A stretch of 64,000 nt of DNA from Silurus meridionalis (taxonomy: Eukaryota > Chordata > Actinopteri > Siluriformes > Siluridae): positions 19,523,000-19,586,999 of the forward strand of contig NC_060890.1 of assembly GCF_014805685.1 (NCBI RefSeq), in the 5' to 3' direction. A model generated the notes under the pieces. That model saw nothing but the letters and a program-made list of their open reading frames with translations, did no database searches and was not told where the DNA came from. The position numbers were made by a program, and so were the translations under genes. Numbering within the stretch: the first letter of the stretch is position 1; the number at the start of each line of letters is the position of its first letter. This document shows positions 1 to 12,640 of the stretch, piece by piece.

Positions 1-88
1 GGTGAAGCTATTAACAGGAAAATCTCTATACTGTTGCATGCAAGTAGATCTCAGCTTTATTTTGAAATCATATCCATTTATGGTTTTT

Positions 89-91
<3 letters not shown>

Positions 92-164
<73 letters not shown>
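92..164. repeat. (TA)n microsatellite
   Basis: This is an uninterrupted alternating T/A tract of about 73 nt. The Ile-Tyr repeat ORF over it is only the translation of the repeat. Confidence 0.98.
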
Positions 165-165
<1 letters not shown>

Positions 166-1055
166 CGAATTATTTTTAATTGAAGGACGTTATATAAAGC
201 TATAATTGTGGTGTTTTAATGCTATAATCTTTTATTACTATTATTAATTAGTGCAGAACATACACTTTAGTTAAGAGGACTAAATTAAAAATGCAATAAT
301 GTTTTTTGTTTATGTATAAATTGTGAAAACGTTTATAATAATTTGAATATAGATTATAAAATGCGACTTCTTTTCTGCTTAAAATATACAGATTGCGTAA
401 TGCAGCTTAATATATTGTCAGACATATTGTAAGACGGCTAGGATATTATAAGAAAATACATATTTTTAAACAGTTTGATTTTTATTTGAATGACGGTACT
501 TTGTCAGTAATTCGTGAGCCATTTTCACAGGACCAGGTGGCTTGGGTTATTCTTTAGCTTTTGTCCACTGGAAAAGAGGAGGGGAAAAAAAAAGTAAATT
601 AAACTGTCAAAAATCGAATTGTCCTGTCATCAGCACAGCCTCAGCCCGACGAGGACTATAACATCAGATATATTTCTAATTCTGCATTTCCTGCAACTGG
701 AATATCAGAAGAGGGGTGAATATAGAGGAAAGAAAGAAGGAGAAGAAAAGAATGAAGAGTTAGTAGTAAGGGAGTTTGGTCATATTCAGCACAGGCTTCG
801 GTGTCTTTCTGGAAAAGGTAAAGGTGGGGAGCAAATTACATATGAATAATCATTTATTTATTAAATAAAAGAGTAAATATCAGAAACAAATCAGGCATCA
901 ATATTATAACTGAAGTTCCCACTTGTATTTATGAGATAAACCATCATGATAGTGTGAAACTTGCTTTCACAGGAATTCACAGGGACTTGAAGGCAGTGTA
1001 GAAGTCCAATATCAAACCTTAGTTTTTACAGTACAGCACCCCCCCAGATGCACTT
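165..1055. other. AT-rich intergenic DNA, no gene seen
   Basis: The stretch is low in GC, contains frequent stops in all frames and has short A/T homopolymers. I see no coding region, hairpin or recognisable repeat in it. Confidence 0.6.
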
Positions 1056-1440
1056 GGCTACATTATAAATAAAGTGGCATTCTAGCGATCTAATAAAGAC
1101 ATTCTTGGCCCAGAAAGTGGACGGAGCGCCGGCTTATCCCCGTGCGCATCAGTGGCCTGAGTTAATGACACAGAGATTTGTGAGGCACATAAAGCCAGAC
1201 CACAAATGAGAGAAAGAGAGTGAGGTGGCCTTGTTGCCTTAAAGTCCTGCCCGTGTCAGCAGTACAATAACTTTACAAATCCCCAGAGCCTCCGCCTTGC
1301 CGTTATTGTCTCTGCTTAACTTGCCCTGCTAACTCACACCTTGATTACTCTTTGGGGATGCTAATCAAGCAACACACATGCCAGAACTGCTTAACCCCCT
1401 GCTCCAGAGCGCTTGCACTGATAGGAAATTAGCAGCACTC
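1056..1440. other. Candidate conserved non-coding element
   Basis: This block of complex, GC-balanced sequence stands out from AT-rich flanks. It has no usable ORF and no repeat structure. It contains AT-rich homeodomain-like words such as CTAATCAAG and GGAAATTAGC. It looks like a candidate enhancer-type element, but conservation is not testable here, so this is inference. Confidence 0.35.
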
Positions 1441-3235
1441 CCCCCCCTGAGTTTTGGGTGCAAAGGCAGTTGAGACCCCCCCTTTAAAAAAAAAAAAAAG
1501 CAGCTTTCCAAATCCATGTTTAGTGCCTGCTAGAGATAAGCACGTTTGCACACAAATGCACACGTGGGCGCGCACACACACACCATAATTGACTCATATC
1601 CCTCCTTAGTTTGAAGGATATTGCAATGGAGGAGGTGTGTGAGGGCTCTTGTTTATGGGAAAGTGTTATCCTATCATGCAACTGAAAACTTTTTAAATGC
1701 ATTTACATTTTTCTGTTTCATGCAAAGCACCATGTTTTGTGATTTTTGGCTATGTTGTTTTGCAAATTCAACAAACCAAAGAAAGATATATAAAGGAAGC
1801 AGCAGAATTCTTTTCCAGGCTTCAATCCTCGGGACGTATGTTTATTCTGTACACACTGCATAGAATTACTATACCTTGGTGAACTGCTGAGGGGCGTCGG
1901 GTGAGATACAGGCTGGTGTGACAATTGTGAAGCAGAGAGGAGCGGAGGGGTCGTGGAAGTCAAGAGGGTTTGGAGCCGCAGAGAGCACGATATTAAAAAT
2001 GGATCAAAGGCAAACAGTGCGAATGTCAGCACACATGTTCAATTACACCCGCTTGATGGCGTTCATTTGAGTGATACAATGGGTTAATAAGATTAAACGA
2101 CATGTATATCTAAAGATCAGCATGAGCCATGTCTTCCTGTGACCGCACGGCTTCATTTAAACAACCGCCAACCTCATTAAATCTATGGCTCTTAGACATA
2201 CAGTAATGCAGGTTGTGACATTTATTCTAATTCATCAGATTTGAAGGGGTAGAAAAAAAATCAAGGAAAGATAAATAAAAGTGACATTTTCTCTCATCAG
2301 ATTTATCCTGCAAGATGCGTCGAGTAGCTCAGACATGCTCAGTAAAGAGAGTGAGAATAGACAAAGAGACTGAGATGCTGAGAGACTGATGTTTCTCTAA
2401 ACAATGACAATAAAAAAAAATACAAAAAAACCTTTTTTCGGACAGCTCAATAAAAAGTTTATGAAGTGACCAAAACTGCTCTCAACCATAAGAACACATA
2501 TGTGTTGGACTAAAAAAACAAAAAAGACAATAATTAAAACTTTTCTTCAACACTTCTCACTAAAAACAGCACATTCCTACCAATCATAATAAAATATGAT
2601 TTATTTATTTGTAAGTTGTTACAGATTGGATCTAATTTGATTTGTATAATCTCTAATAATGACTCAAAGCTGTTGATATACACTTTAATGTGCTATTAAT
2701 GTTCATGTGATAATCATGTTACATAGCAGAAAGCTTTTTTTGTTATGTCAACTAATAATAATCATAATAATTATGATTGACAAAATACTATACACATTTA
2801 TTTCAAATGTCATCACTAAGTGCTTTAAATCAAGATAAAAATTAATGCTCATTACAAGTCATTAGGCATCATTAAATGTTAATAGTGTATGATTACTTTT
2901 GGTAATTAACTATGGAAGCATTTAAGTGGAAAAAAACACTGAAAATATAAAATGTCAATATACACAAAGTACCTTGGAATTATTTTTGCCTAAATCATGA
3001 AAAATAAGGAAAGATATGTATTTAGCATGGATTTGAAACCTTGAACAAAGGAAGCAATTTAAAGAGCTGTGTTTTTATCTTAATACAGTAATAACAGATT
3101 TTTTTTTATTGGTAAATAAGCATAACTGTTTTAGACTTCTACACAGGTTATTAGTTGTGTGCAATTCAGTACATGATATAATAAATAGTTTTATGATTAT
3201 TAATGACATTATAATGATGGAACTGTAATGAATGG
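1441..3235. other. AT-rich intergenic DNA
   Basis: It contains C and A homopolymers near 1440-1500, a short CA run near 1572 and, at 2030-2250, a more complex patch that may be part of a non-coding regulatory element. ORFs here are short and have no family resemblance. Confidence 0.5.
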
Positions 3236-3425
3236 ACATTCGGTGCCACCCAGATGAGGATGGGTTCCCTTTTGACTCTTGTACCTCTTAAGGTTGCCAT
3301 TTCAGGGAGTTTTACCCCTTGCCAAAGTCTCTACTTGCTTGCTCATTAATGAGCAAGCAAGTACTTTATCAAAGCTGCTTTAAGACAGTGTCCATTATTA
3401 AAAAAGCTATACAAATAAAAATTAA
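3236..3425 (+). mobile_element. Interspersed fish repeat, LINE 3'-tail-like
   Basis: The sequence runs from a 'GGTGCCACCCAGATGAGGAT' block through 'CAGGGAGTTTTACCCCTTGCC' style text to 'GCTGCTTTAAGACAGTGTCC' and 'GCTATACAAATAAA'. That order matches a very common teleost dispersed repeat whose end resembles the 3' tail of CR1/L2-type LINEs. The copy is diverged and shortened. The family name is from memory and uncertain; that it is a dispersed repeat is more secure. Confidence 0.65.
3332..3363. repeat. 32-nt perfect palindrome
   Basis: The two 16-nt arms are exact reverse complements with no spacer, centred between 3347 and 3348 (TCATT|AATGA). It lies inside the LINE-tail-like repeat, where other copies of that family have a single GCTTGCTCAT word. 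Confidence 0.97.
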
Positions 3426-4729
3426 TTATTTATTGTACATTATTACAGCATCATAACACAATTTCAGAGTTAATAAAATAATTATACCTAAATGGCCATG
3501 TCTAGGTTTACACACACTGCATATATTTGGAGGAAAAAAGTTCTTTAGTCTTGGTGAAATGTACTTTATCCAGCACCACGTCTGCTGGAGCATACAGCAT
3601 AATTCTTTCTCTTGTTCTCTCAGGAGCAGGCGATATATTCACCATGTCACTCACAAGCATGACTTCCTCCAGAATGAAGTGCTAGACTGGCTGGTGCTTT
3701 GGGGGATGTAAACAGCGTTCTTTACTCCAAAAATCAGCATCTGGGCCGCAGGAGCAGCTGCCTCGGGCCTCTCCGTCGTGTCTTTAACATGATCAGTGAG
3801 TTAGTGGCCACTTTGGTAAATCATGCACGAAGTTCAAAGAGGGATACACTTGTGTCCTGCTTCTTTCTCCCTCCATGACTCAGCGCTTGATTTACAAATG
3901 ATGCAAAACTAAATAGCTGGACGGTGCTTTGGGGTTTGTACGAGAGAAATAATTAGTGCTGAAATTTCACCCTGAATGTCTTGCGTGTTAGTCTTTTATA
4001 ATTAACCTACAATTTTCAAATCACTTTCAAGATTTATTTTGGAATGAAGTTCTGAGTGAACATTTTACTCGAAGTTAAAAAAACATTATTAAAATGTTGG
4101 TGTTTCCTCGCAAGACAGTTTGACAGTTGTGGAGTGGGACTGAGCTCTTGTTGTATCTCCACCTACATACCAAAAGAGCGTGATGCAGCAGCACTTTAGT
4201 CTTTTACCAAGTCTTTAGTAAGTCCAACTGTGTCACCTCCTCATCTGTATACCATTCAACAAACATTCAACATTTAAGCTTTAATATCCGTTAGTACAAT
4301 CATCAATGACATTATATTTATCATCTCAGAGATTTAGCTCATCTGCTTACAATTTTATGAAAGAGATAGATAAATCTTTGTCATTGCATAGTAGTGATCC
4401 ACAGCAACCAAATGCTACTATTTGCATTACCAGAAGTGCAAATAGTAACAATTGTACAAATTGACAAGTGCCACAACTTGGAGATATACAACACAACCTG
4501 GTTGTATTTCTGCATTGCATTATAGAACTTTCAATTCCAACATTTCTGAAGTCCACTGCTTCTTTGTTGGATTGAATGATGGTTACTGAATATCACTTTA
4601 AAACTCTGAATGAGAAAATAAGCTCTTGTTAGCATGATTCTTCCACACTGTGTTTGTGATTGCTTAAACACCTTAGCAATCTGGGTACTGCAGCATGCAA
4701 CAACAAATTAGAACCAGAAACATTGACAG
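3426..4729. other. Intergenic DNA with CNE-like patches
   Basis: The first ~100 bases are AT-rich. From about 3545 to 4010 the sequence is more complex and GC-balanced, with no ORF, and could be a regulatory element. No gene or transposon is recognised. Confidence 0.4.
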
Positions 4730-4893
4730 TATTTGGCGGACCCCTTATCCAGAGCGACTTACAATTATATCATTACACAAATTAGCAGTTGAGGTTTAAG
4801 GGCCTTGCTCAAGAGCCCGGCAGTTTCAATGTGGTGGAACTTGGATTTAAACTTAACCTTTTGATCACAAGTCCAACATCCTAAACACTGAGA
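4730..4893 (-). mobile_element. tRNA-like SINE, diverged
   Basis: Read on the minus strand, it has a tRNA-related 5' part (TTAGGATGTTGGACTTGTGA then CAAAAGGTTAAG) with B-box-like text. After that come CTCTTGAGCAAGGCCCTTAA and a tail that reads AAGTCGCTCTGGATAAGG followed by GTCCGCCAAAT. This order matches a widespread fish SINE type (Mermaid-like is possible). Two further pieces occur at 12567 and 19993. Confidence 0.7.
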
Positions 4894-4948
4894 TATCATT
4901 TCTCTCTACCACTTTCCAGAACCACAAATCTGTTGTGTTCAAAATTAA

Positions 4949-4973
4949 ATATATATATATATATATATATATA
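4949..4973. repeat. (AT)n microsatellite
   Basis: A 25-nt alternating A/T tract. Confidence 0.97.
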
Positions 4974-5149
4974 CACTGTATATATTGAAGCAAGACAAAT
5001 AAAAAATCTAACAAGAAGACCTCACAAATCATCAATATGACTGAACATATTTGACAGTAATGAAGCATGTTTGATAGACATGGATATATTCGCTCAGCTC
5101 CTTTGTAACTCCCTCGTCTATGGCTGCCGTTTCTCAATCGAGAAAAAAA

Positions 5150-6055
5150 AAAAAAGTGCTTAAAAATCAGCGCTTCCTTTCACGAACTTTAATTACAATT
5201 TGAAAATGCCGTTCCTGTTGTTATAATAGATTCCAATTGTTTCAGCATTATCTGGCTTGCAAATAAGATCTACAGTATGAGAGAACATTCGCCGGATTAA
5301 TCACTCTTGAAATTCTAATATGCTCTTGAAATAGCAAATAAAAAAGCTGGCGCTGTTGTTGTGATGTGATGGAAGTAAGTGCTTTTTTTTCACCACCCCC
5401 TTTTTCTCCTCTTTTCTTCCCCCGCTCTTCTCGCACTGTTTCCATTATTATGCATATTCAGGTAGAAAGTTAATTAACCCAAAGCTTAAGCTAATTATGA
5501 TAGCAGAATGCTATCAACCAAACACTTTCAGTCAGACAGCTGTCCAGAATTTCATTTGCTAATCATTTGTCTTTTGGCTGAGCATATGGTACATTTTCAT
5601 GCTATCAGAGGAACAACAAACAGCTGAAAATCATTAACTAAAAACAATGTGCAGAAAATCAGGGGCAGTTTTAGCCAGACAAAAAGACAGATCCTTAACC
5701 CATTTTTGTTTGTTTTGTCTCCAGGATAGCGCCACATAGAAATGTAAGCCGATAGTGTGGTGTACGTGTGACTAGAATCCAGATACACCAATGAATTGTT
5801 TATATTTATATGCAAATGAGGCAGCATGTTTTTTGTTTATGCATGGTATGTTAATGAGAGACAGCCTATGCAGACATATTTCGGCCTGGCTAAATCTTCA
5901 GTGCAACATTATTTTTTTCCCTCCTCTCAAAATATTTTCATATTTTATGGTTGTAAGGTCATGTTTGTTTTAAGAGAAACACTTGAAAGTCTAATTAGTT
6001 TTTCACATGAATTACAGGAGCTGGTGCAGATGGGTTGAATTAATTCTGCACCACC
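5150..6055. other. Candidate conserved non-coding block
   Basis: About 0.9 kb of complex non-coding sequence, broken by a pyrimidine-rich run near 5385-5430. It includes TTAATTAA at 5470, CTAATTATGA near 5491 and a perfect POU octamer ATGCAAAT at 5810-5817. ORFs here are short and overlap on both strands. Enhancer function is inferred only. Confidence 0.4.
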
Positions 6056-6062
6056 ACCATCA

Positions 6063-6063
<1 letters not shown>

Positions 6064-6095
<32 letters not shown>
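6064..6095. repeat. (CA)n microsatellite
   Basis: A 32-nt CA tract. Confidence 0.98.
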
Positions 6096-6097
<2 letters not shown>

Positions 6098-7425
6098 CAC
6101 ACACTTAGTGTACATTCATACATACATATACATACAAGAGCTCAAAAAGAAAGATCACAGCATATGTACTACATCAAACCTGCCATTTTTGATTTAGATC
6201 TCAGATCCCAGCAATACTCCAACATGTCTGATACAGTTCAAAGTATCATTTCTTTAAAACCGTATCCTGTCTGTATTCACTTGAAAATGGTAAGACATTT
6301 CAGACTCAGTTTGCATAATTTGATTTAAATATTGGAAAGTAATACTCCTGGAAAAGATGTTAAAACATGATTTTGGTTGTTTGAATTTTTCATACAAGAG
6401 TAAAATGAAAAACAAGTCATTTTTTTCTCCGTGCCTTTGCTTCTCTTATTGCATTATGTACTCCTGTCTCATTTGCAATAAGCTCATGCCATACATCAAA
6501 CACGGCCTGGCTTCTATACAAAATGTGCCATTTTTTAACTGCCACCAAGCAATGTGAGGGGGGGGGGGAATTGGGTAGGGCAGACCGGTTCTATTGGTCT
6601 GACAATTATGATGTTGAGCTCCAATAAATCGATATCTCTGACACCGGCCTTAAGGCAATCATTAGAAACAGAAGTGTTTATCTCAGTTAGTATTGCTCAC
6701 GTCTTAAAAGAAATCATTTAAATAAAGTTTATTTTACGTCGTATGCCGCAGCGAGTCAGTACAAATAATATTACAGTACAGACTCATTTAAAATGTCTGC
6801 AAAGTCAGTTAGAGGATTTTTGTATACCGGTACTTTTAATAATTTTTTTAATTTAAAAACCTAAAACCAATATATACAAGAGAATTTATTTTGATTAAAA
6901 AAAGAAACTTTGAGCATCAGCTGATATTCATTGTCATCCAGTATATTGTCTAAGCAATAATTACAAACAAACAAAAACAAATTGTTAAAATAAAATGAAT
7001 TTCTAAATGCAGGACAGCAGCTTTAACAAAAAAAAAAACAACTCCCATTGCATATTATATAAATTCTCAATGTATATATTAACAATAATAATAATCTATT
7101 TCAATACAATTTTCAATTTAAAATTTTTTAAATCCCATCTCTTTCTTCTTTTTTTTTATAATTTTCCGATAACCAAGCCACCATTATTTATTAATTCATT
7201 GGTTAATTTATTATTATATTATTTATTGATTGATTAATTTGCTGTTATTGGCCCGAGAAAAAAATATATATATTGTATATAAAAGCATTTCAGGTCATTA
7301 AAAACAAGTGGCCTATGACTTCTGCACACTAATACTATCTCCTACAATCGATCAATAGTTAGATAGATAGAAAGATAGAAAATTCATGTAGTCCACTTTT
7401 TCCTATATATATTCTGTACATATAG

Positions 7426-7457
<32 letters not shown>

Positions 7458-9480
7458 GTAGTGTTGTATTTCTCCACTCAGTTCACACTTTTATACACAA
7501 TTATACACACTGCCTCCACTTGTATAGAGAAAGAAGTCAGGTGCAGAACTGCAGTAAACACTTGCTTTGCTAATCAATTAATCCACCAATTACTTTTTTT
7601 GATTACACAGAATTCCCACCATGTTGAGGATAATAAAACAAATTAATAAGGCTTTTGTGTGTTTTTTTTTTTTTTCAATTTTATGTTAAATGCCAATCTC
7701 ATGGCTAACTTTTCTGTAGAGACAGCAACAGTGTTTCAATTCTTGTTATCCATTTAGGGTTCATTTTATGAACTCTGAAGCAAGTTAGCAATTATGCTAA
7801 AGTATCTATAACAATTTCTATCACCAGAATCTATTTTATTTCCTCTCAAAGTCATTAAAACATAATAAAACTGCAAAGTACATAATTCTTTATACTGAAG
7901 GTTTTTCTACATCAGATCAGAACTTTCAGATACTTATAAAGTATTAACACTAGAGGCTTCTTCCCTTTATGACAAATAAACATCTCCTTATGGAAATATT
8001 CAGCATTTTAAGATTATATTTTGTTTTGTTTCAATTAAAGGAATTTTGCTATGCAGAATGTCCATTGTACAAGTCCTTGTAAATGAGTTGTTACTGTGGA
8101 AATGATGACACATAAGAAGGAAAGACTTCAAATTCAAATTTAGCTGTGGAAAAAAGGAGGAAGGTGGAAAAAAAAAAACACACTGTACATTGCAATTTTG
8201 TATCTTTTTTTGCAATTTGAACATTTTTATTGTTCTCTCTGTATTAGATAACAAATAAATAGGCTTTTGAGAAGATGTTTTCCCATAAATGCTGAGGTTA
8301 AAGACACAAATTAGAAAATATTGCATATAAAAAGGGTTGTTGTGCTTCTCAGTTTTGCTACCGCTAGCTCGAGCTGAGACTAGAAGATGAAAAGAAATGT
8401 ATGTTTATTAGTTTCAGTAACAGATTTATCTTCTACACAATGCATATATCAGAAGCAACGCTTTGACCTAGATAAATAAAATGTCACCCATCTGATAGTG
8501 AGGTCATTGAAAAATCTGTCTCTCTTATTTAGTTTTTTTTTTTTCTTTGCATGTATTTGTATGTAATGGGTAGAAAATTGGTTTAGCTATTTTGTGTGTC
8601 AAACCCTCCACCAGTCCTCCTGCCTTCTTCCTGCCCGTTCTTTTTCTCTCCGTCTATGATTTGAAGTTTCGATGACGGATGTTTGTGGCAGGAAAGACCT
8701 CTGTCACAGCAAAATGAGGTGATCTATCATTTTAAGATATGGTCTTCATATACTGTTTACTCAGAGATATCACTTGCCTCCAGCCAGTTTTGACCGGGGA
8801 CATTTTGTGATATAGCAGTGATTTGTTTGGTATTGCTGCTACAATAAAAGCAGTTCCTGTGCCGAGGACACAACACACCGGTGCACTAATACACATTATA
8901 TGCACTCTAAACCAGCTTCTTTTTTCTTTTTTTGTCTGTCTTTGCATTTGCCTGCTAGACCAAATTGATATTTCTGTCTTGGTACGAATCTCAATTTGCA
9001 TTTGTCTTCTGTCTTCTTCACTAATATGGCAAGAATCCACTACATGTGATTATTGTGTAGGACCTCTTCTTTATGTCCCACAGCCTAAGATAAAAAAAAA
9101 ATGAAGACATTGGATCCCAGTGGCTCTGTGGTTTGGAGGAACAAATGTGGCTGACGGTGTATAGTGATGTTTTTTTCCCTTCTTCTTCTCCTTGTTTTTG
9201 CAGTTGTGGCCTAGCGGTCTATTTTACCGCACAGGTATGTATAACAACTATAATATTGTTGAACCATGCACATTTTCACCCATCTATCACACATACGCAT
9301 CCCACACCCAAACACATCATCCTCTCTCAGCAGTTTTACTCCTCCCTTGGCACTCAGAAATAGAGGGAAGACATGGTGAAGGTAGTGCTTGTGAAATGAA
9401 ACACACCTTACACTTTTATAATGGATGCAGCATTCTGTAGGAAAGGTGTTCATATACATATATTGGTGTACAGAAAATCA
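6096..9480. other. AT-rich intergenic DNA, no gene seen
   Basis: It is mostly low-complexity A/T sequence with T and A runs, a G10 run near 6560, and short TATA repeats. A slightly more complex part lies at 8340-9130. All ORFs are short, unsupported and often antisense to each other. I recognise nothing else. Confidence 0.55.
7427..7457. repeat. (GAT)n microsatellite
   Basis: Ten uninterrupted GAT units. The ATG phase of the repeat creates an artefactual poly-Met ORF. Confidence 0.97.
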
Positions 9481-9830
9481 TAATGATATATTCCTTTATC
9501 CATCCATCTATTCATCAATTATTGATTCACTTCATCATATTTGCTTATTTTTAAATAATGGATGGCTAGATAAATAGATAAGTGAATAGATGAATTGCTA
9601 ATCATTTTTATTCATTTATTTGTTAACCCTTCTATTAATCCGTTGAAAAGCATTTCTTCTTTCCATTCATACTTTTCATTTACTCATTCATTCATCTGTA
9701 CAGCCATCCACCCAGAAACAATTTGTTCATTCACACAAGTTGTTTTATTTATCTAAAATTTCATCCATCCATCCATCCATCCATCCATCCATCCAACTAT
9801 GAATTTATTAATTTGATCAGACAACTGTTT
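9480..9830. repeat. Cryptically simple ATCC/ATTC tetranucleotide region
   Basis: Many scattered ATTCATTC, ATCCATC and ATGGATGG words surround a clean (CATC)n core at 9762-9795. This looks like an old, decayed tetranucleotide array. Confidence 0.8.
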
Positions 9831-9889
9831 CTCCTTTTATCTATTTAGAAGCATGTCATTCTTTGTTATTTTATTTATATATAGCCAGA

Positions 9890-10380
9890 AAATTATCCTC
9901 ACATTCTCACATTAAAGAGCAGCTATGTGTAATGATCGCTAGTTGCTTTTGTCCAAGATCTCCTTTGCATCTCAAACTCAGGCCTAATAGATATGTACAG
10001 TGTAAATAGATCTAATCATATTCATTTGCTGATCATTAACAATTTCTCTGTGAAAATAGCATGTCTGGAATCAGCCTTAAATTAGCTGTTTAGTGAGATG
10101 GCTGGGGCTCGGTTTGAGGCTGATAAATCTTTCTCCATCAGCTTCCAAGCGCATGTTTGCTTTTGTAAGTGGCATGTCAATGGTAGTGCCATGTGGCATT
10201 TCATATGGCCTACAGAAACACACCATCTGTGGTATCATTTCCACAACTTAAACTGTTTCTTCAGCATCCCAACAAGCTCTTAATTTCTCACAGGCCCGTT
10301 CCATTACCCCTTTCCTGATGTCTGTCAACATAAGCTTTTTTAGAGCTAATGGACCGAAGTAATATAACAAAACAGACGAG
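9890..10380. other. Candidate conserved non-coding element
   Basis: Complex GC-balanced sequence without a credible ORF and different in texture from the flanking tetranucleotide and AT-rich DNA. It holds several homeobox-like AT cores (CATTAACA, TTAAATTAGC). Function inferred. Confidence 0.38.
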
Positions 10381-10689
10381 AGTCATTGAATGGCATTTTA
10401 ATCAGTTTTATTTCAGTTTAATTATAATACCCCGATATAATGTGTGTTAAGCAATCCATACCCTAACTCAATGTAGCAAAAAGAAAGACAAAAAAATAAA
10501 TAAAATAGAAAAGTGCATTAAGTATGCATTACTGTATGGGCTAATAAAACTCATTTGTGGTGAACGTATTGCTTACATTGCATTTTTGTTATTATACACA
10601 ATTTGATAAGCCAGCGGACACATGATTGAAGTAAGTGAAGTGCATGAATATAATAATTAATAGAAAACAAGACCATAACTGTTCAACAA

Positions 10690-10900
10690 GGCCAGCTCCA
10701 GAAAGAGAGGTATTTTGCAGGGAAGAATCCCATGTGGCAATGTTATTAAAGCTCAGTCTAAGGACTAGACTAGCTGTGTCTGGGCTGCTGAATCAACTCA
10801 TTAAATAACTGCACTGTGACAGTCTGCTCATGATTAACTGGAGCACCTTTACCTACATATAATGTCAGTCTAGACCTATTTTAACAGCTGACCTTTTAGT
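10690..10900. other. Candidate conserved non-coding element
   Basis: A short complex island (TGCTGAATCAACTCATTAAA, CATGATTAACTGG) between AT-rich flanks. No ORF or repeat family. Function inferred. Confidence 0.3.
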
Positions 10901-11162
10901 GTCCAAAGCATTCCTCATAATTCATCTTTTTTTTTTTTATTCCCACAATATGATTTATGAAAAATATCCCCAACACTGAAACAATGCAGGCTTTTGTTTG
11001 TATTAATATTATTTTGGGGGATTTTGGAAGGAGATTTTTATTGTTGTTTTGTTTTGACAAAAAAAACCTAAATCTTTTTCTGTGGAAAGAATTGTTAAAT
11101 TTTAGCAAAATGCCAAAGACATAGAAAGAAAGAAAAAAGAAAAAAAAAAGGATAAACAACAC

Positions 11163-11166
<4 letters not shown>

Positions 11167-11204
<38 letters not shown>
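11167..11204. repeat. (CA)n microsatellite
   Basis: A 38-nt CA tract directly abutting the left end of a Tc1-derived element. Confidence 0.98.
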
Positions 11205-11206
<2 letters not shown>

Positions 11207-11505
11207 TGGAGACAAGTTTATAGACACCTGACTATAAGATTCTTAAGTGCATTTGTGCACATATGTTTTTTTTTTTTTCTAAATGTGAACCATCCTTTTT
11301 TACATTTCATATCAATTTGTAGTTTTATCAACCTCCACTCTATGTTTCACTACAGATGTGTGCGCATTCATTCACAAGGGCTTTAGTAAAATCAGGTACT
11401 AATGTAGGGTGAGGAGCCCAGGGTCAGTCAACATTCCACATATAAGAACCACATATGACTGGAAAGTCAGGTGTCCCAATACTTTTGTCCATATTGTGTT
11501 TATAT
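11205..11505 (-). mobile_element. Tc1-derived MITE (family shared with 35.4 and 51.0 kb)
   Basis: The left end (CAAGTTTATAGACACCTGAC) and the right end (GTCAGGTGTCCCAATACTTT) are inverted copies of each other. The interior holds TAAAATCAGGTACTAATGT, the antisense of the 3' part of a Tc1-like transposase also seen at 35.4 kb. About 0.3 kb remains of an element of roughly 1.2-1.6 kb, so nearly all of the transposase is gone. Confidence 0.7.
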
Positions 11506-11796
11506 TACACACACACACACAGTGTCTTAATTATTATTTTTTGTTTACCATTAATTCCTACAAAGAGGAAATATTATCTGTCAATAAAATGATAATTTAT
11601 TTAAACTGTATTCACTTTCTAAAATAACCTTTATAATCCCAACACATAGCTTTGCCATGTTTTCATTTTTAATAGATAAATAAGTAAACAAATAAATTAT
11701 AACTTAATAGCTCAAAATAATAGGATTTTATGTGGATTTTTTTTTCTTATAGAGACAAGGATTATTTCCCCAAAAAGGTCAAAACTGTCAGATATT

Positions 11797-11798
<2 letters not shown>

Positions 11799-11861
<63 letters not shown>
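11799..11861. repeat. (CA)n microsatellite
   Basis: A 63-nt CA tract. Confidence 0.98.
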
Positions 11862-11864
<3 letters not shown>

Positions 11865-12073
11865 CATTTTTCTCTTGATGGTCTATGAAATGTCTACAGC
11901 TCTGTTTCCTTGATTTGAATGCATTACCTGGAATTTAATCAAAATAATTATATTCTATTAAAACAGAATATTCTTCATACAGAAGGACACTATTTTGTGA
12001 ACTTGGACTTATTTTATCTTTTCAAACAATTAAACATTGGCTTTATCCTGCAATTAAAAAAAAAAAAAATAAT

Positions 12074-12088
<15 letters not shown>

Positions 12089-12155
<67 letters not shown>
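12089..12155. repeat. (TA)n microsatellite
   Basis: A 67-nt TA tract following an A-rich run. Confidence 0.98.
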
Positions 12156-12156
<1 letters not shown>

Positions 12157-12254
12157 CATATATTTATTTGTCCATATTTAACACACTATTAAAGTCGCAC
12201 TTGCAGCCATTATCTGATTAATTCACGCAAAGTGTTAAGTGTTTAATTATTCAA

Positions 12255-12315
12255 AAATATATATATTCTATAATATAATATAATATAATATATTATAATA
12301 TAATATAATATATTC
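12255..12315. repeat. (TATAA)n-like pentanucleotide repeat
   Basis: Repeated TATAA/TAATA units with one phase inversion in the middle. Confidence 0.8.
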
Positions 12316-12566
12316 AAACTTGAGTTGATCTTCACTGAATCTCTTTTTTAAACATGTATGCCAAGCTAAAATTTCTTTGTTATTTAATGTTTAAACAGCT
12401 GTTTTGGGGCACAAGCTTTTACCAAACCATCCACAAATGTTGCGTTGACTTTCAGTAAAAAGGATTTTGTAAAAATAATGGAGGAAAAAGTAATTGGTAA
12501 AAAGGTTTCATTTCTAAAAATAGGCTTGTTTGATGAAAATTGGTTTTTCAGTGTCTAAGACATTTT

Positions 12567-12640
12567 GGATTTCTGATCAAATCCCAGCAGCACAAGTCGC
12601 TCTGGATAAGTACATCTGACAAATGCTATAAATGTACTTG
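12567..12640 (+). mobile_element. SINE 3' fragment
   Basis: TTCTGATCAAATCCCAGCA joins directly to CAAGTCGCTCTGGATAAGT, ACATCTGACAAATGC and ATAAATGTACTTG. This is the plus-strand version of the SINE tail at 4730-4893, with the middle missing. Confidence 0.65.

Larger units (their letters stand above)
11506..12566. other. AT-rich intergenic DNA with simple repeats
   Basis: It contains a (CA)n tract at 11799-11861, poly-A leading into (TA)n at 12056-12155, and TATAA-type pentanucleotide text at 12255-12315. No gene seen. Confidence 0.6.

Noticed and set aside
2..205. 67-codon ORF with Ile-Tyr repeats
   Set aside because: Translation of a (TA)n microsatellite. The same holds for the ORFs at 11919-12221, 23941-24153, 50382-50594 and 54362-54649.
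4730..4893. A functional tRNA gene
   Set aside because: The tRNA-like part is diverged, lacks a foldable cloverleaf and is followed by the SINE tail.
7428..7646. ORF starting with ten Met residues
   Set aside because: It is the ATG phase of a (GAT)n repeat with no protein family downstream.
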